Assembly: GCA_013298745.1 (NCBI GenBank)
Contig: JAAFIT010000054.1
Span: 1-10,047, forward strand
Direction: 5' to 3'
DNA: 10,047 bases
DNA from: Sphingomonadales bacterium
GTDB lineage: Bacteria > Pseudomonadota > Alphaproteobacteria > Sphingomonadales > Sphingomonadaceae
The translations under genes were made by a program, and so were the position numbers. The stretch's first letter is position 1; each line of letters begins with the position of its first letter. The notes beneath the pieces were generated by a model, which was given only the letters and a program-made list of their open reading frames with translations, made no database searches and was not told the origin of the DNA. This document shows, one piece after another, positions 1 through 7,734 of this stretch.

Positions 1-588
<588 letters not shown>

Positions 589-590
589 AG

Positions 591-2258
591 TCAAGCGAGG
601 CCGGTTATCTCGCCGGCCTCAGTGACGCCCATGCCAAGCGCGGCCGGGGCTTTAGGAAGCCCTGGCATGGTATTGATATCGCCGGCCATCGCGACGACAA
701 AACCGGCGCCGGCTGACAGGCGTACCTCCCGGATCGGGAGCGTGAACCCGGTCGTAGCGCCCTTGATATGCTCATCCGCGGTGAAGCTGTAGGGCGTCTT
801 GGCGATACAGACGGGCAAAGACCCGAAACCCTGTGCGGCAAATGCCGCCAGTTGCCGCGCTGCCGCGGGAGCGAGGGCGATGTCGGCGGCGCGGTAGATG
901 CGCTGCGCAACCGTTCGCAGTTTCTCGTCAAGTGGCATGGCATCGGGGTAGAGCAGCCGAAACGCCGCCGTGTCGGCATCGGCAAGCGCCGCAACACTTT
1001 GGGCGAGATCGACGGCACCGGAAGCGCCCTGCGCCCAATGGCGACACAGATGCGCTGCGACACCCAGCGTGGTGCGGCAATGATCGAGAACCAGCGCATG
1101 TTCCGCCGCGGTGTCCGAGCCGAATTCGTTGATGGCAACGACAACCGGAACGCCGAATGTGCCGAGGTTTTCGACATGCCGCGTCAGGTTGGCGAGCCCG
1201 GCGTTGAGGGCCGCAGTGTTTTCGCGGCCCAGGTCGGCGAGCGCCGCGCCGCCATGGAATTTGAGCGCCCGCACCGTCGCGACGACGACGGCGACCGATG
1301 GCGCCAACCCCGCGCTACGGCATTTGATATCGAAGAATTTTTCGGCGCCGAGATCAGCGCCGAACCCGGCTTCGGTGACGGCGAATTCACCCAGCGCCAG
1401 TGCCGCGCGTGTCGCCACCACCGAATTGCAGCCATGCGCGATATTGGCAAAGGGGCCGCCATGCACAAAGGCGGCCGAGCCGGCGATCGTCTGCACCAAA
1501 TTGGGCCGCATGGCATCGACCAGCAGCGCCGTCATCGCGCCGACCGCGCCGATATCGGCAGCGGTGACCGGAGTCCCCGCCTCGTCACGCCCGATGCGGA
1601 TTCGCCCCAGCCGCGCCTGCAGGTCATCGAGATCATTGGCGAGGCAAAGGATCGCCATCACTTCCGAAGCAACGGTGATGTCAAAGCCGCTTTCCCGCGC
1701 CGGCGCATTGCCGGGACCCATGCCGATCGCAATCTGGCGCAGCGCACGGTCGTTCATGTCCATCACGCGCCGCCAGGTGATGTGGCGCGCATCGAGCGGC
1801 AGGCCGGTGGCGGTTGGCAAGCGGAAGTGCAGAGCATTGTCGATCAGCGCAGCAAGCAGATTGTGCGCCGACGTGATGGCGTGAAAATCGCCGGTGAAGT
1901 GCAGGTTGATCCTGTCCATCGGCAGAACCTGCGATTGGCCGCCACCGGTCGCGCCGCCCTTGCGACCGAACACCGGGCCAAGCGAGGGTTCGCGCAAGGC
2001 AATCACCGCCTTGCGGCCGATGTGGTTGAGCGCATCGCCGAGACCGATGGTCGTGGTGGTCTTGCCCTCGCCAGCCGGAGTCGGATTGATCGCGGTCACC
2101 AGGATGAGCTTGCCAGATGGTGTGTCGCAGGTGCCGGCCAGTTTGGCTGTGCCATGGCCATAGGGGTCGATCTGGTGTGCCGACAGGCCGATGTTGGCGG
2201 CGATATCGGCGATTGGCTGCAATTTTGCCGCCCTGGCAATGTCGATGTCGCTGGTCAT
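591..2258 (-). CDS. fhs: Formate-tetrahydrofolate ligase (10-formyl-THF synthetase)
   Basis: This cytosolic enzyme joins formate to tetrahydrofolate using ATP, giving 10-formyl-THF for purine synthesis and other one-carbon reactions. The product is 555 residues, the usual length, with no frameshift. The nucleotide loop [11 protein letters not shown] is at residues 59-69, followed by [10 protein letters not shown] (89-98) and the glycine-rich segment [10 protein letters not shown] (101-110), then [11 protein letters not shown] (117-127). [12 protein letters not shown] (265-276) and the second family signature [12 protein letters not shown] (326-337) are clear. The glycine-rich segment reads [11 protein letters not shown] where the textbook signature is G-[LIVM]-KGGAAGGGY. 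The ATG at 2256-2258 has an AGGA ahead of it on the minus strand and fits the family N-terminus. It is divergent from cydA and convergent with the PEP-CTERM gene. No other folate gene is visible nearby. Confidence 0.97.
   Translation of the reverse strand: MTSDIDIARAAKLQPIADIAANIGLSAHQIDPYGHGTAKLAGTCDTPSGKLILVTAINPTPAGEGKTTTTIGLGDALNHIGRKAVIALREPSLGPVFGRKGGATGGGQSQVLPMDRINLHFTGDFHAITSAHNLLAALIDNALHFRLPTATGLPLDARHITWRRVMDMNDRALRQIAIGMGPGNAPARESGFDITVASEVMAILCLANDLDDLQARLGRIRIGRDEAGTPVTAADIGAVGAMTALLVDAMRPNLVQTIAGSAAFVHGGPFANIAHGCNSVVATRAALALGEFAVTEAGFGADLGAEKFFDIKCRSAGLAPSVAVVVATVRALKFHGGAALADLGRENTAALNAGLANLTRHVENLGTFGVPVVVAINEFGSDTAAEHALVLDHCRTTLGVAAHLCRHWAQGASGAVDLAQSVAALADADTAAFRLLYPDAMPLDEKLRTVAQRIYRAADIALAPAAARQLAAFAAQGFGSLPVCIAKTPYSFTADEHIKGATTGFTLPIREVRLSAGAGFVVAMAGDINTMPGLPKAPAALGMGVTEAGEITGLA
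597..620. terminator. Perfect 8-bp hairpin at the convergent junction, inside the last fhs codons
   Basis: GAGGCCGG (597-604) and CCGGCCTC (613-620) are perfect reverse complements with an 8-base loop. The hairpin starts 8 bases after the PEP-CTERM stop and lies within the C-terminal codons of fhs. Neither strand has a T tract after it, so it is not a classical intrinsic terminator. It could still slow or end transcription from the left, or protect a 3' end. It may also be chance in GC-rich coding DNA. Confidence 0.35.
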
Positions 2259-2410
2259 GTCGTGTTCCTGTCCCCGATTGCAGCGTGTCTAACGCAACAG
2301 GCAGCGAAATCCAGAGGCGGCCATCGCCTACCAGGGTGCGGCGAAAAGCGCGGGCGACCGCGGCGTTCATCTGCTATGGCCTCGCTCGCAGGTCCGGTAG
2401 GGATTTTGGA
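2259..2410. promoter_or_regulatory. Divergent fhs/cydA intergenic region
   Basis: These 152 bases separate two divergently transcribed genes, so both promoters should lie here or just inside the genes. I find no convincing -35/-10 pair on either strand: TATGGC at 2375-2380 could be a -10 for cydA but has no matching -35. I see no TTGAT-N4-ATCAA site for an FNR-type regulator. AGGGA at 2399-2403 is the likely cydA ribosome-binding site. Confidence 0.4.
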
Positions 2411-3844
2411 ATGTTCGACACAATTTCCGCGTTGACGCTGGCGCGGATGCAGTTCGCCTTCACCGTGTCGTTTCACTTCATTTTTCCGGCGTTTTCCATC
2501 GGGCTGGCGAGCTATCTGATGGTGCTCGAAGGCCTGTGGCTCAAAACCGGCCGCGATGTTTATCATCAGCTGTTCCAATATTGGGTCAAGATCTTCGCCA
2601 TCACCTTCGGGATGGGTGTCGTCTCGGGCATCGTGATGGCCTATCAGTTCGGCAGCAACTGGGCGGTGTTTTCCGATCGAGCAGGGCCGGTGATCGGGCC
2701 GTTGATGGCTTATGAAGTGCTCACCGCATTTTTTCTCGAAGCCGGGTTCCTTGGCGTCATGCTGTTCGGACTCGACAAGGTAGGGAAGGGGCTGCACTTC
2801 GCTGCGACCTGCATGGTCGCATTGGGCACCGCGATTTCCACCTTCTGGATCATTTCGGTGAACAGCTGGATGCACACGCCGCAAGGCTATGGGATTAATG
2901 CCAAGGGGCAATATTTCGCCACGGACTGGCTGGCGGTGATCTTCAATCCGTCGATGCCCTATCGCCTCGCGCATGTACTGCTGGCAGCGTATATGACGAC
3001 GGCGCTGGTGGTCGGCGGGGCAGGAGCCTGGCATCTGCTAAAGGATCGGCGGGCGCGCGTTGCACCCAGCGAAGGCACGCGAATCATGTTTTCGATGGCG
3101 ATGTGGATGGCGGCGATCGTGGCGCCCTTGCAGATTTTTTCGGGCCATCTTCACGGCGAAAATACACTCGAGCACCAGCCGGCAAAGATCGCCGCGATGG
3201 AAGGGCATTTCTTCAGCTATCGCGGTGGGCCCGATGGTGGGGCGCCGTTCATCGTGATGGGCTTGCCCGACGATGACGCACAGGTGATGCGCTATGCGGT
3301 CGAAATTCCCAAACTCGGCTCGCTGGTGCTGAAGAATGATATCGAAGCGCCGATCACCGGGCTTGATGCCTATCCGGCTGCAGACCGCGCGCCGGTCGCG
3401 ATCACATTCTGGTCGTTCCGGATCATGGTTGGGCTGGGTTTGCTGATGGTGGCGATGGGGCTTTGGAGCCTGTGGGCGCGCTGGCGTGGACGATTGCACG
3501 ATAGTGTCTGGCTGCACCGGATGGCGCTGATGATGGGCCCGGCGGGCTTTATCGCTGTGCTGGCGGGGTGGACGACCACCGAAGTCGGGCGGCAGCCGTT
3601 TACCATTTTCGGGCTTTTGCGCACGGCCGACAGTGTATCGCCGCTGGCAGCGCCAGCGGTTGCGGCAAGCCTGCTAGCGTTTGTGGTCGTCTATTTCGCT
3701 GTGTTCGGAGCGGGGACCTGGTTCATCATCAGGCTGATGGGGCATGAGCCTCATCCCGGTGAAAGCGGGCCCTCTCGCGGTGACTCTGGACGAGCAGGTC
3801 AGTCGATCAGCCCGGTCGCTGTCGATGCCGTGTTGGCGGAGTAG
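2411..3844 (+). CDS. cydA: Cytochrome bd-type quinol oxidase subunit I (cyanide-insensitive, short Q-loop type)
   Basis: This is the catalytic subunit of an inner-membrane terminal oxidase that takes electrons from quinol and reduces O2 to water. The start at 2411 (MFDTISALTLARMQF) matches the family N-terminus and follows AGGGA at 2399-2403; the frame is open further upstream, but that part looks like antisense fhs. The product is 477 residues, shorter than the E. coli type because of a short Q-loop. By alignment from memory, heme ligands are His22 (b595), His188 (b558) and Met339 (b558). Conserved acids are Glu102, Glu110 and Glu391, and the Q-loop pair is Lys259/Glu264. GWTTTEVGRQPF (386-397) is the diagnostic motif, with Phe397 where Trp is common. 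The last residues of the gene contain the cydB ribosome-binding site, so the pair is coupled. Confidence 0.97.
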   Translation: MFDTISALTLARMQFAFTVSFHFIFPAFSIGLASYLMVLEGLWLKTGRDVYHQLFQYWVKIFAITFGMGVVSGIVMAYQFGSNWAVFSDRAGPVIGPLMAYEVLTAFFLEAGFLGVMLFGLDKVGKGLHFAATCMVALGTAISTFWIISVNSWMHTPQGYGINAKGQYFATDWLAVIFNPSMPYRLAHVLLAAYMTTALVVGGAGAWHLLKDRRARVAPSEGTRIMFSMAMWMAAIVAPLQIFSGHLHGENTLEHQPAKIAAMEGHFFSYRGGPDGGAPFIVMGLPDDDAQVMRYAVEIPKLGSLVLKNDIEAPITGLDAYPAADRAPVAITFWSFRIMVGLGLLMVAMGLWSLWARWRGRLHDSVWLHRMALMMGPAGFIAVLAGWTTTEVGRQPFTIFGLLRTADSVSPLAAPAVAASLLAFVVVYFAVFGAGTWFIIRLMGHEPHPGESGPSRGDSGRAGQSISPVAVDAVLAE

Positions 3845-3848
3845 GGAG

Positions 3849-4853
3849 ATGGCTCCCAATGACACGCTTTCGCTGATCTGGGCAGGCATCATAGCCCTAG
3901 CGGTGTTCGGCTATGTGGTGATGGACGGGTTCGATCTCGGGCTTGGCATATTGTTCCCTTGGCTGGAGAAGGGCGATGATCGCAACACCGCGATCAATAC
4001 CATAGCGCCGGTGTGGGACGGCAATGAAACCTGGCTGGTGCTGGGCGGTGGCGGGTTGTTCGCGGCGTTTCCGCTGGCTTATGCGATTATCATGCCGGCG
4101 GTTTACGCGCCTTTGATTGCCATGCTGGTCGGGCTGATCCTGCGCGGCGTTTCGTTCGAATATCGGGCGCGGACGACGCGATTGTGGATTTGGGACAGGG
4201 CCTTTGCTGGCGGGTCGATGCTGGCGGCTTTCTCGCAAGGGGTTATCCTGGGGGCAATTCTGCAGGGTATGAATGTCGAAGGGCGAGCCTATGCCGGAGG
4301 CTGGTTTGACTGGCTGTCTCCCTTTTCGGTCCTCACCGGGCTTTCGGTGGTGGCGGGATATGCGCTGCTCGGCGCCTGCTGGCTGATCTACAAGACTGAA
4401 GGCCGGTTGCAGGCCAAGGCCTTTGCGCTGGCGCGGGTGACGGGAGCGGCGACGCTCGTGGCAGTGGCGAGTGTCAGCTTGGCGACACCTTTCCTCAACC
4501 ATGATTATTTCAGCCGATGGTTTGGCTTGCCGAACATGATTTACGTGGCGCCGGTGCCGATCCTGGTGGTGGTGGTCGCGCTGCTGTTCGTTCGCGCCCT
4601 GCGCCAGCGCCGCGAGGCTCAGCCGTTCCTGCTGGCGCTTGCGCTGTTTTTTCTCAGCTTCACGGGGCTCGGCATCTGCATGTTCCCCTATTTGGTCCCA
4701 GGGCAGGTGACGATTTTCGACGCAGCAACAGCGGAGAATTCGCAAATCTTCATGTTGATTGGCGTGGCGATCATGTTGCCCATCATCATTGGCTACACCG
4801 CCTATGCCTATTGGGTGTTCCGCGGCAAGGTCGGCCATGATGGCTATCATTGA
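3849..4853 (+). CDS. cydB: Cytochrome bd-type quinol oxidase subunit II
   Basis: CydB is the membrane partner of CydA. The product is 334 residues, typical of the cyanide-insensitive branch. It opens with WAGIIALAVFGYVVMDGFDLGLG (residues 11-33 region), which includes the family motif MDGFDLG at 25-31, followed by WDGNETWLV (56-64) and RGVSFEYR (99-106). Several long hydrophobic segments follow, and a conserved-looking MFPYLVPG is at 278-285. I chose the ATG at 3849 because the family N-terminus begins here. GGAG at 3838-3841, inside the last cydA codons, is 7 bases away, and cydA stops at 3842-3844, which suggests translational coupling. The frame is open back to 3744 but that part overlaps cydA. 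No CydD/CydC assembly transporter genes lie in the window. Confidence 0.96.
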   Translation: MAPNDTLSLIWAGIIALAVFGYVVMDGFDLGLGILFPWLEKGDDRNTAINTIAPVWDGNETWLVLGGGGLFAAFPLAYAIIMPAVYAPLIAMLVGLILRGVSFEYRARTTRLWIWDRAFAGGSMLAAFSQGVILGAILQGMNVEGRAYAGGWFDWLSPFSVLTGLSVVAGYALLGACWLIYKTEGRLQAKAFALARVTGAATLVAVASVSLATPFLNHDYFSRWFGLPNMIYVAPVPILVVVVALLFVRALRQRREAQPFLLALALFFLSFTGLGICMFPYLVPGQVTIFDAATAENSQIFMLIGVAIMLPIIIGYTAYAYWVFRGKVGHDGYH

Positions 4854-4862
4854 GGCGCGGAC

Positions 4863-4973
4863 ATGAGCCCTGCCGCAAAGCGCTGGGCGTGGTTCATCGG
4901 CATCTGGGCCGCTAGTGTCACCGCTTTATGGCTGGTGGCGAGCATTCTTCGCGCCTGGATCGGCCCTGGATGA
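4863..4973 (+). CDS. Single-pass small protein after cydB, DUF2474/CydX-like oxidase accessory
   Basis: A 36-codon gene starts 9 bases after the cydB stop, with GAGG at 4852-4855 as a well-placed ribosome-binding site (7-base spacing). The protein begins MSPAAKRWAWFIGIWAAS and has a basic N-terminus, then one hydrophobic, Trp-rich segment at about residues 8-29, then RAWIGPG. Its length, topology and position match the DUF2474 proteins I know from the end of cyanide-insensitive cydAB operons in proteobacteria. These are thought to correspond to CydX, the small subunit that stabilises the E. coli bd oxidase. The family assignment is from memory of its pattern. A role in assembling or stabilising CydAB is inferred from context. 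It is easily missed because of its size. Confidence 0.8.
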   Translation: MSPAAKRWAWFIGIWAASVTALWLVASILRAWIGPG

Positions 4974-4995
4974 CAACAATCGCATGTCCCTAGCC

Positions 4996-5023
4996 TTGCG
5001 CCTGCCGCTCGCGTTGCTATAGA
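4996..5023 (+). promoter_or_regulatory. Housekeeping-type promoter for tRNA-Leu (and possibly tig)
   Basis: TTGCGC (4996-5001) and TATAGA (5018-5023) are spaced 16 bases apart. The -10 ends 19 bases before the tRNA, which would leave a short 5' leader removed by RNase P. I see no terminator between the tRNA and tig, so transcripts may continue into tig. Confidence 0.5.
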
Positions 5024-5042
5024 CGCGCCCTTCACTCCTCGC

Positions 5043-5127
5043 GCGGGCGTGGCGGAATTGGTAGACGCGCTGGTTTTAGGTACCAGTGTCGAAAGACGTG
5101 GGGGTTCGAGTCCCTTCGCCCGCACCA
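5043..5127 (+). tRNA. tRNA-Leu, anticodon UAG
   Basis: The acceptor arms GCGGGCG (5043-5049) and CGCCCGC (5117-5123) pair perfectly, followed by discriminator A and an encoded CCA (5125-5127). The D-arm region has GGCGGAATTGGTAGACGC. The anticodon stem CTGGT/ACCAG encloses the loop TTTAGGT, giving anticodon TAG, which reads CUN leucine codons. A long variable arm (GTC-GAAA-GAC), typical of a class II tRNA, and the T-loop TTCGAGT complete the cloverleaf. It is 85 bases long and lies 46 bases upstream of tig. Confidence 0.98.
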
Positions 5128-5173
5128 GTGACACCATAGTGCGAGGCGCCGTTCCAACAGACGAGACAGATAG

Positions 5174-6784
5174 ATGCAGATCGCCGAAACGTTGAACCAG
5201 GGCCTTCGCCGCGAATATGCGCTGGTCATCCCCGCCGCCGCATTGGCTGCGCGTGTCGATGCCCGCCTTGCAGAAGTGTCGAAAACCATCCGCATGCCCG
5301 GCTTCCGCCCCGGCAAGGTGCCGCCGAACCTCGTCCGCAAGATGCATGGTGAAGCGCTGCGTGGCGAAGCGATGCAGGCCGCTGTCAACGATGGTGTTCA
5401 GCAGTTGATCACCGATCGTGCCCTGCGCCCGGCCACCCAACCGCAGGTTGATCTTGAAGGCGCGCCTGGAGAGGGCGACGACCTTGCCATCAAGGTGTCA
5501 TTTGAAGTTCTGCCCACCGTTACCGATCTCAATATCGATAGCCTGACGCTCGAAAAGCTGATCGTCGCGCCCGACGAGGCCACCATCAATGAGGCTGTCT
5601 CGCGCCTGGCCGCTCAGGCCCAGCGCAGCGAGCCGGCGCCGGCCAAGCACAAGGCCAAGACCGGCGACACTGTGGTCATCGATTTCGAAGGTCGCGTTGG
5701 CGGCAAGCTGTTCGATGGCGGCAAAGGTGAAGGCATGCGCGTCACCATCGGCTCGGGCCAGTTGATCCCGGGTTTTGAAGACCAGTTGGTCGGCGTGAAG
5801 GCCAATGATGAGCGTGTCGTCAAGGTGACCTTCCCGGCCGACTACAATGTCGCCACTTTGAAGGGCCAGCCGGCCGAATTCGCGATCGTGGTTCAAGGTG
5901 TCGAAACCCCGGTCGAAACCAAGATCGACGATGAATTCGCCAAGGGCTTCGGCATTGATTCGCTCGATGCGCTGAAGGAGATCCTGAAAGACCAGCTCGA
6001 TACCGAACTCGGCAACCTGACCCGCACGCATCTGAAGCGCAAGCTGCTCGATACGCTTGCGTCGCGCCATGATTTCGAAGTGCCTGAATCGATGGTCGAA
6101 AGCGAATTCGGCCAGATCTGGGCCCAGATTGAACAGGAAATCAACCAGGATGCCGATCCCGAAGCGATGCGCGCCCAGATGGAAGCTGAGCGCGGCGACT
6201 ATCGCCGTATCGCCGAGCGTCGTGTCCGCCTTGGCCTGTTGCTCAGCGAAATCGGTCAGCGCAACAATGTGACGATCAGCCAGGCCGAAATGAACCGTCT
6301 GATCGGCCAGGAAGCCGCGCGCTATCCCGGTGAACAGCAGCAGGTTGTCAAGTTCCTGCAGGAAAATCCGATGGCGCTCGCGCAGCTGCGTGCACCACTT
6401 TACGAAGACAAGGTCGTTGATTTCCTGATCAGCAAGGCGGAACTGACCGAGCGCTTCGTCTCGCGTGCCGATCTTGAAGCAGCGATCGAAGACGAAGATG
6501 AAACCCCCGGCGTTATCGGTGCCGGCCATGATCACGGCCATGTCCATGGCCCCGATTGCGATCATGACCATGATCACGCGCCGGCCAAGCCGGCAGCGAA
6601 AAAGGCCGCCAAGACCAAGCCCGCCAAGGCAGACGCTGCCGCGCCGGACGAAGCCGCTGTTGAGCCGCCGGTGAAGAAGGCTGCCAAGCCAAAGGCTGCA
6701 AAGGCAGCAGCACCGGTTGAGGCAGCGCCTGCCGTCGAGGCGCCGGCGAAGCCGAAGAAGGCTGCCAAGAAGGCCGCCGAATAA
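5174..6784 (+). CDS. tig: Trigger factor, ribosome-bound chaperone with His-rich and Ala/Lys/Pro-rich C-terminal extension
   Basis: Trigger factor binds the ribosome exit site, shields new chains and has peptidyl-prolyl isomerase activity. The ribosome-binding domain is at residues 1 to about 115 with the signature GFRPGKVPP (43-51). The FKBP-type domain is at about 164-245 ([25 protein letters not shown]), and the C-terminal chaperone domain at about 250-432. The family core is about 430 residues; this product has 536. The extra tail has an acidic linker, then [18 protein letters not shown] (451-468; 7 His and 1 Cys), then 68 residues with 29 Ala, 16 Lys and 11 Pro, resembling a histone H1 tail. 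The ATG at 5174 fits the family start; its ribosome-binding site is weak (GAGA at 5163-5166). It probably shares a transcript with tRNA-Leu and ends at a strong terminator. Confidence 0.97.
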   Translation: MQIAETLNQGLRREYALVIPAAALAARVDARLAEVSKTIRMPGFRPGKVPPNLVRKMHGEALRGEAMQAAVNDGVQQLITDRALRPATQPQVDLEGAPGEGDDLAIKVSFEVLPTVTDLNIDSLTLEKLIVAPDEATINEAVSRLAAQAQRSEPAPAKHKAKTGDTVVIDFEGRVGGKLFDGGKGEGMRVTIGSGQLIPGFEDQLVGVKANDERVVKVTFPADYNVATLKGQPAEFAIVVQGVETPVETKIDDEFAKGFGIDSLDALKEILKDQLDTELGNLTRTHLKRKLLDTLASRHDFEVPESMVESEFGQIWAQIEQEINQDADPEAMRAQMEAERGDYRRIAERRVRLGLLLSEIGQRNNVTISQAEMNRLIGQEAARYPGEQQQVVKFLQENPMALAQLRAPLYEDKVVDFLISKAELTERFVSRADLEAAIEDEDETPGVIGAGHDHGHVHGPDCDHDHDHAPAKPAAKKAAKTKPAKADAAAPDEAAVEPPVKKAAKPKAAKAAAPVEAAPAVEAPAKPKKAAKKAAE

Positions 6785-6825
6785 GGTTTCGGCGGGCGCC
6801 CTTGGCGCTCAGCGATGCGATAATG

Positions 6826-6860
6826 CGGGGTGGTACCGATCGGTGCCGCCCCGTTTTGTC
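6826..6860 (+). terminator. Intrinsic terminator of tig
   Basis: CGGGGTGGTACC (6826-6837) pairs with GGTGCCGCCCCG (6842-6853) over 12 base pairs, two of them G-U, around a GATC loop, and TTTTGTC follows. It begins 41 bases after the tig stop and should separate tig from clpP transcription. Confidence 0.88.
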
Positions 6861-6911
6861 TCTATGGCCTGCCTCTATCGTCAGTGCCCGACGGGTGTGC
6901 GCTTTGTCCCC

Positions 6912-6940
6912 CTTGAACTTCGCACCAAAACGTCCGACTT
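6912..6940 (+). promoter_or_regulatory. Possible heat-shock (sigma-32-like) promoter of clpP
   Basis: CTTGA at 6912-6916 is followed after 17 bases by CCGACTT (6934-6940). The alphaproteobacterial sigma-32 consensus as I recall it is CTTG with a CYTATNT -10 at this spacing. The -35 half is a good match; the -10 half has two mismatches. It lies after the tig terminator and about 25 bases before the clpP start, which suits its role, but the match is only partial. Confidence 0.35.
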
Positions 6941-6965
6941 TGCGGAGGTCACGAGAAGGATTCAC

Positions 6966-7598
6966 ATGCTCGACATTCACGCCGGCCTGATCCCCATGGT
7001 CATCGAAACCTCCAACCGGGGGGAGCGTTCGTTTGATATATACTCGCGCCTGCTGCGCGAGCGCATCGTCTTTGTCACCGGCCAGGTGGAAGATCACATG
7101 GCATCGGTGATCGTCGCCCAGTTGTTGTTCCTTGAATCGGAAAATCCGAAAAAGGACATCTTCATGTACATCAACTCGCCGGGCGGGGTGGTGACGGCGG
7201 GGATGTCGATTTACGATACCATGCAGTACATCCGGCCGCGCGTTGGCACGGTCTGCGTCGGCCAGGCCGCATCGATGGGAAGCTTCCTGCTCGCCGCCGG
7301 CGAACCGGGGATGCGCGTCGCCTTGAAGCATGCCCGGATTATGGTGCATCAGCCGTCTGGCGGCGCACAGGGCATGGCCTCGGACATCGAAATCCAGGCG
7401 CGCGAAATTCTGCGCATGCGACATGAGCTGAATTCGCTTTACGCAAAACACACCGGCAAGGACATCGATGTCATTGAGCGCGCGATGGACCGCGACAAGT
7501 TCATGTCAGCAGAGGAAGCCAAGGAATTCGGCCTGATCGATGAAGTTGCCGAAAAGCGGCCGTTGCCGACAGACGGCGACGCGCTGAAGGCTGCGTGA
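6966..7598 (+). CDS. clpP: ATP-dependent Clp protease proteolytic subunit
   Basis: ClpP forms the barrel-shaped cytosolic serine protease that degrades proteins fed by ClpX or ClpA. The product is 210 residues. The catalytic triad is Ser103 in GQAASMG, His128 in MVHQP and Asp177 in RDKF, with the spacing (25 and 49 residues) found in E. coli ClpP. YINSPGG (68-74) and GMSIYDTMQ (79-87) are further family motifs. I chose the ATG at 6966 because AAGGA at 6956-6960 lies 5 bases before it. Upstream in-frame sequence is the tig tail in another frame. By alignment with E. coli ClpP, self-processing would fall near residue 6, leaving only a very short propeptide. A second in-frame ATG at 6996 lacks a comparable ribosome-binding site. 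The gene lies between tig and clpX, all on the plus strand. Confidence 0.97.
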   Translation: MLDIHAGLIPMVIETSNRGERSFDIYSRLLRERIVFVTGQVEDHMASVIVAQLLFLESENPKKDIFMYINSPGGVVTAGMSIYDTMQYIRPRVGTVCVGQAASMGSFLLAAGEPGMRVALKHARIMVHQPSGGAQGMASDIEIQAREILRMRHELNSLYAKHTGKDIDVIERAMDRDKFMSAEEAKEFGLIDEVAEKRPLPTDGDALKAA

Positions 7599-7621
7599 CA
7601 GGGTTCGTAAATCTGCTGTCC

Positions 7622-7660
7622 CCGCCGCATATGGCGGTGTCGCATGACGTTATTGCGACA
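7622..7660. repeat. Two abutting dyads in the clpP-clpX gap
   Basis: CCGCC (7622-7626) and GGCGG (7633-7637) form a 5-bp dyad with a 6-base centre. Immediately after it, TGTCGCA (7638-7644) and TGCGACA (7654-7660) form a perfect 7-bp dyad with a 9-base centre. There is no T tract, so this is not a classical terminator. The second dyad lies just upstream of the clpX promoter candidate and resembles an operator, but it could equally be an RNA hairpin at the clpP 3' end. Confidence 0.5.
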
Positions 7661-7679
7661 ATCATTGCAGCCAATGGGC

Positions 7680-7709
7680 TTGCAGGCGGTTCAATTTCAA
7701 AGCTACACT
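7680..7709 (+). promoter_or_regulatory. Promoter candidate for clpX
   Basis: TTGCAG (7680-7685) and TACACT (7704-7709) are separated by 18 bases. The -10 ends 25 bases before the clpX ATG, leaving room for the ribosome-binding site AGAGGA (7724-7729). This would let clpX be transcribed separately from clpP. Confidence 0.42.
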
Positions 7710-7734
7710 CGCGATCGAGCGAGAGAGGAAAGCC

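Noticed and set aside
2280..2297. Possible GCGT/ACGC dyad as a regulator site upstream of cydA and fhs
   Set aside because: Only 4 bp pair perfectly before mismatches, and it does not match an FNR or similar oxygen-regulator site that I know.
2117..2410. N-terminal extension of cydA to an upstream start
   Set aside because: The extra 98 codons are Arg/Cys-rich antisense fhs and intergenic sequence. The family N-terminus and a ribosome-binding site both point to 2411.
768..2435. Long open frame (555 codons) on the plus strand opposite fhs
   Set aside because: It is antisense to a clear full-length fhs. The product is Arg-rich with no recognisable domain, as expected for a shadow frame in GC-rich coding DNA.
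5032..5388. Open frame on the minus strand across tRNA-Leu and the tig start
   Set aside because: The product contains RRDSNPHVFRHWYLKPARLP, the antisense translation of a tRNA-Leu gene, a well-known false gene call.
5498..6577. 359-codon open frame opposite tig
   Set aside because: It lies entirely antisense to trigger factor. It has no family motif, and its long length follows from codon bias on the coding strand.
6794..6810. GGGCGCC-type hairpin just after tig
   Set aside because: The stem is about 7 bp with one G-U pair, a 3-base loop and no T tract. The stronger terminator at 6826-6860 explains the 3' end better.
6717..6965. Extension of clpP upstream into tig
   Set aside because: This stretch is the tig tail read in another frame and crosses the tig terminator. 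The family N-terminus begins at 6966 behind a good ribosome-binding site.
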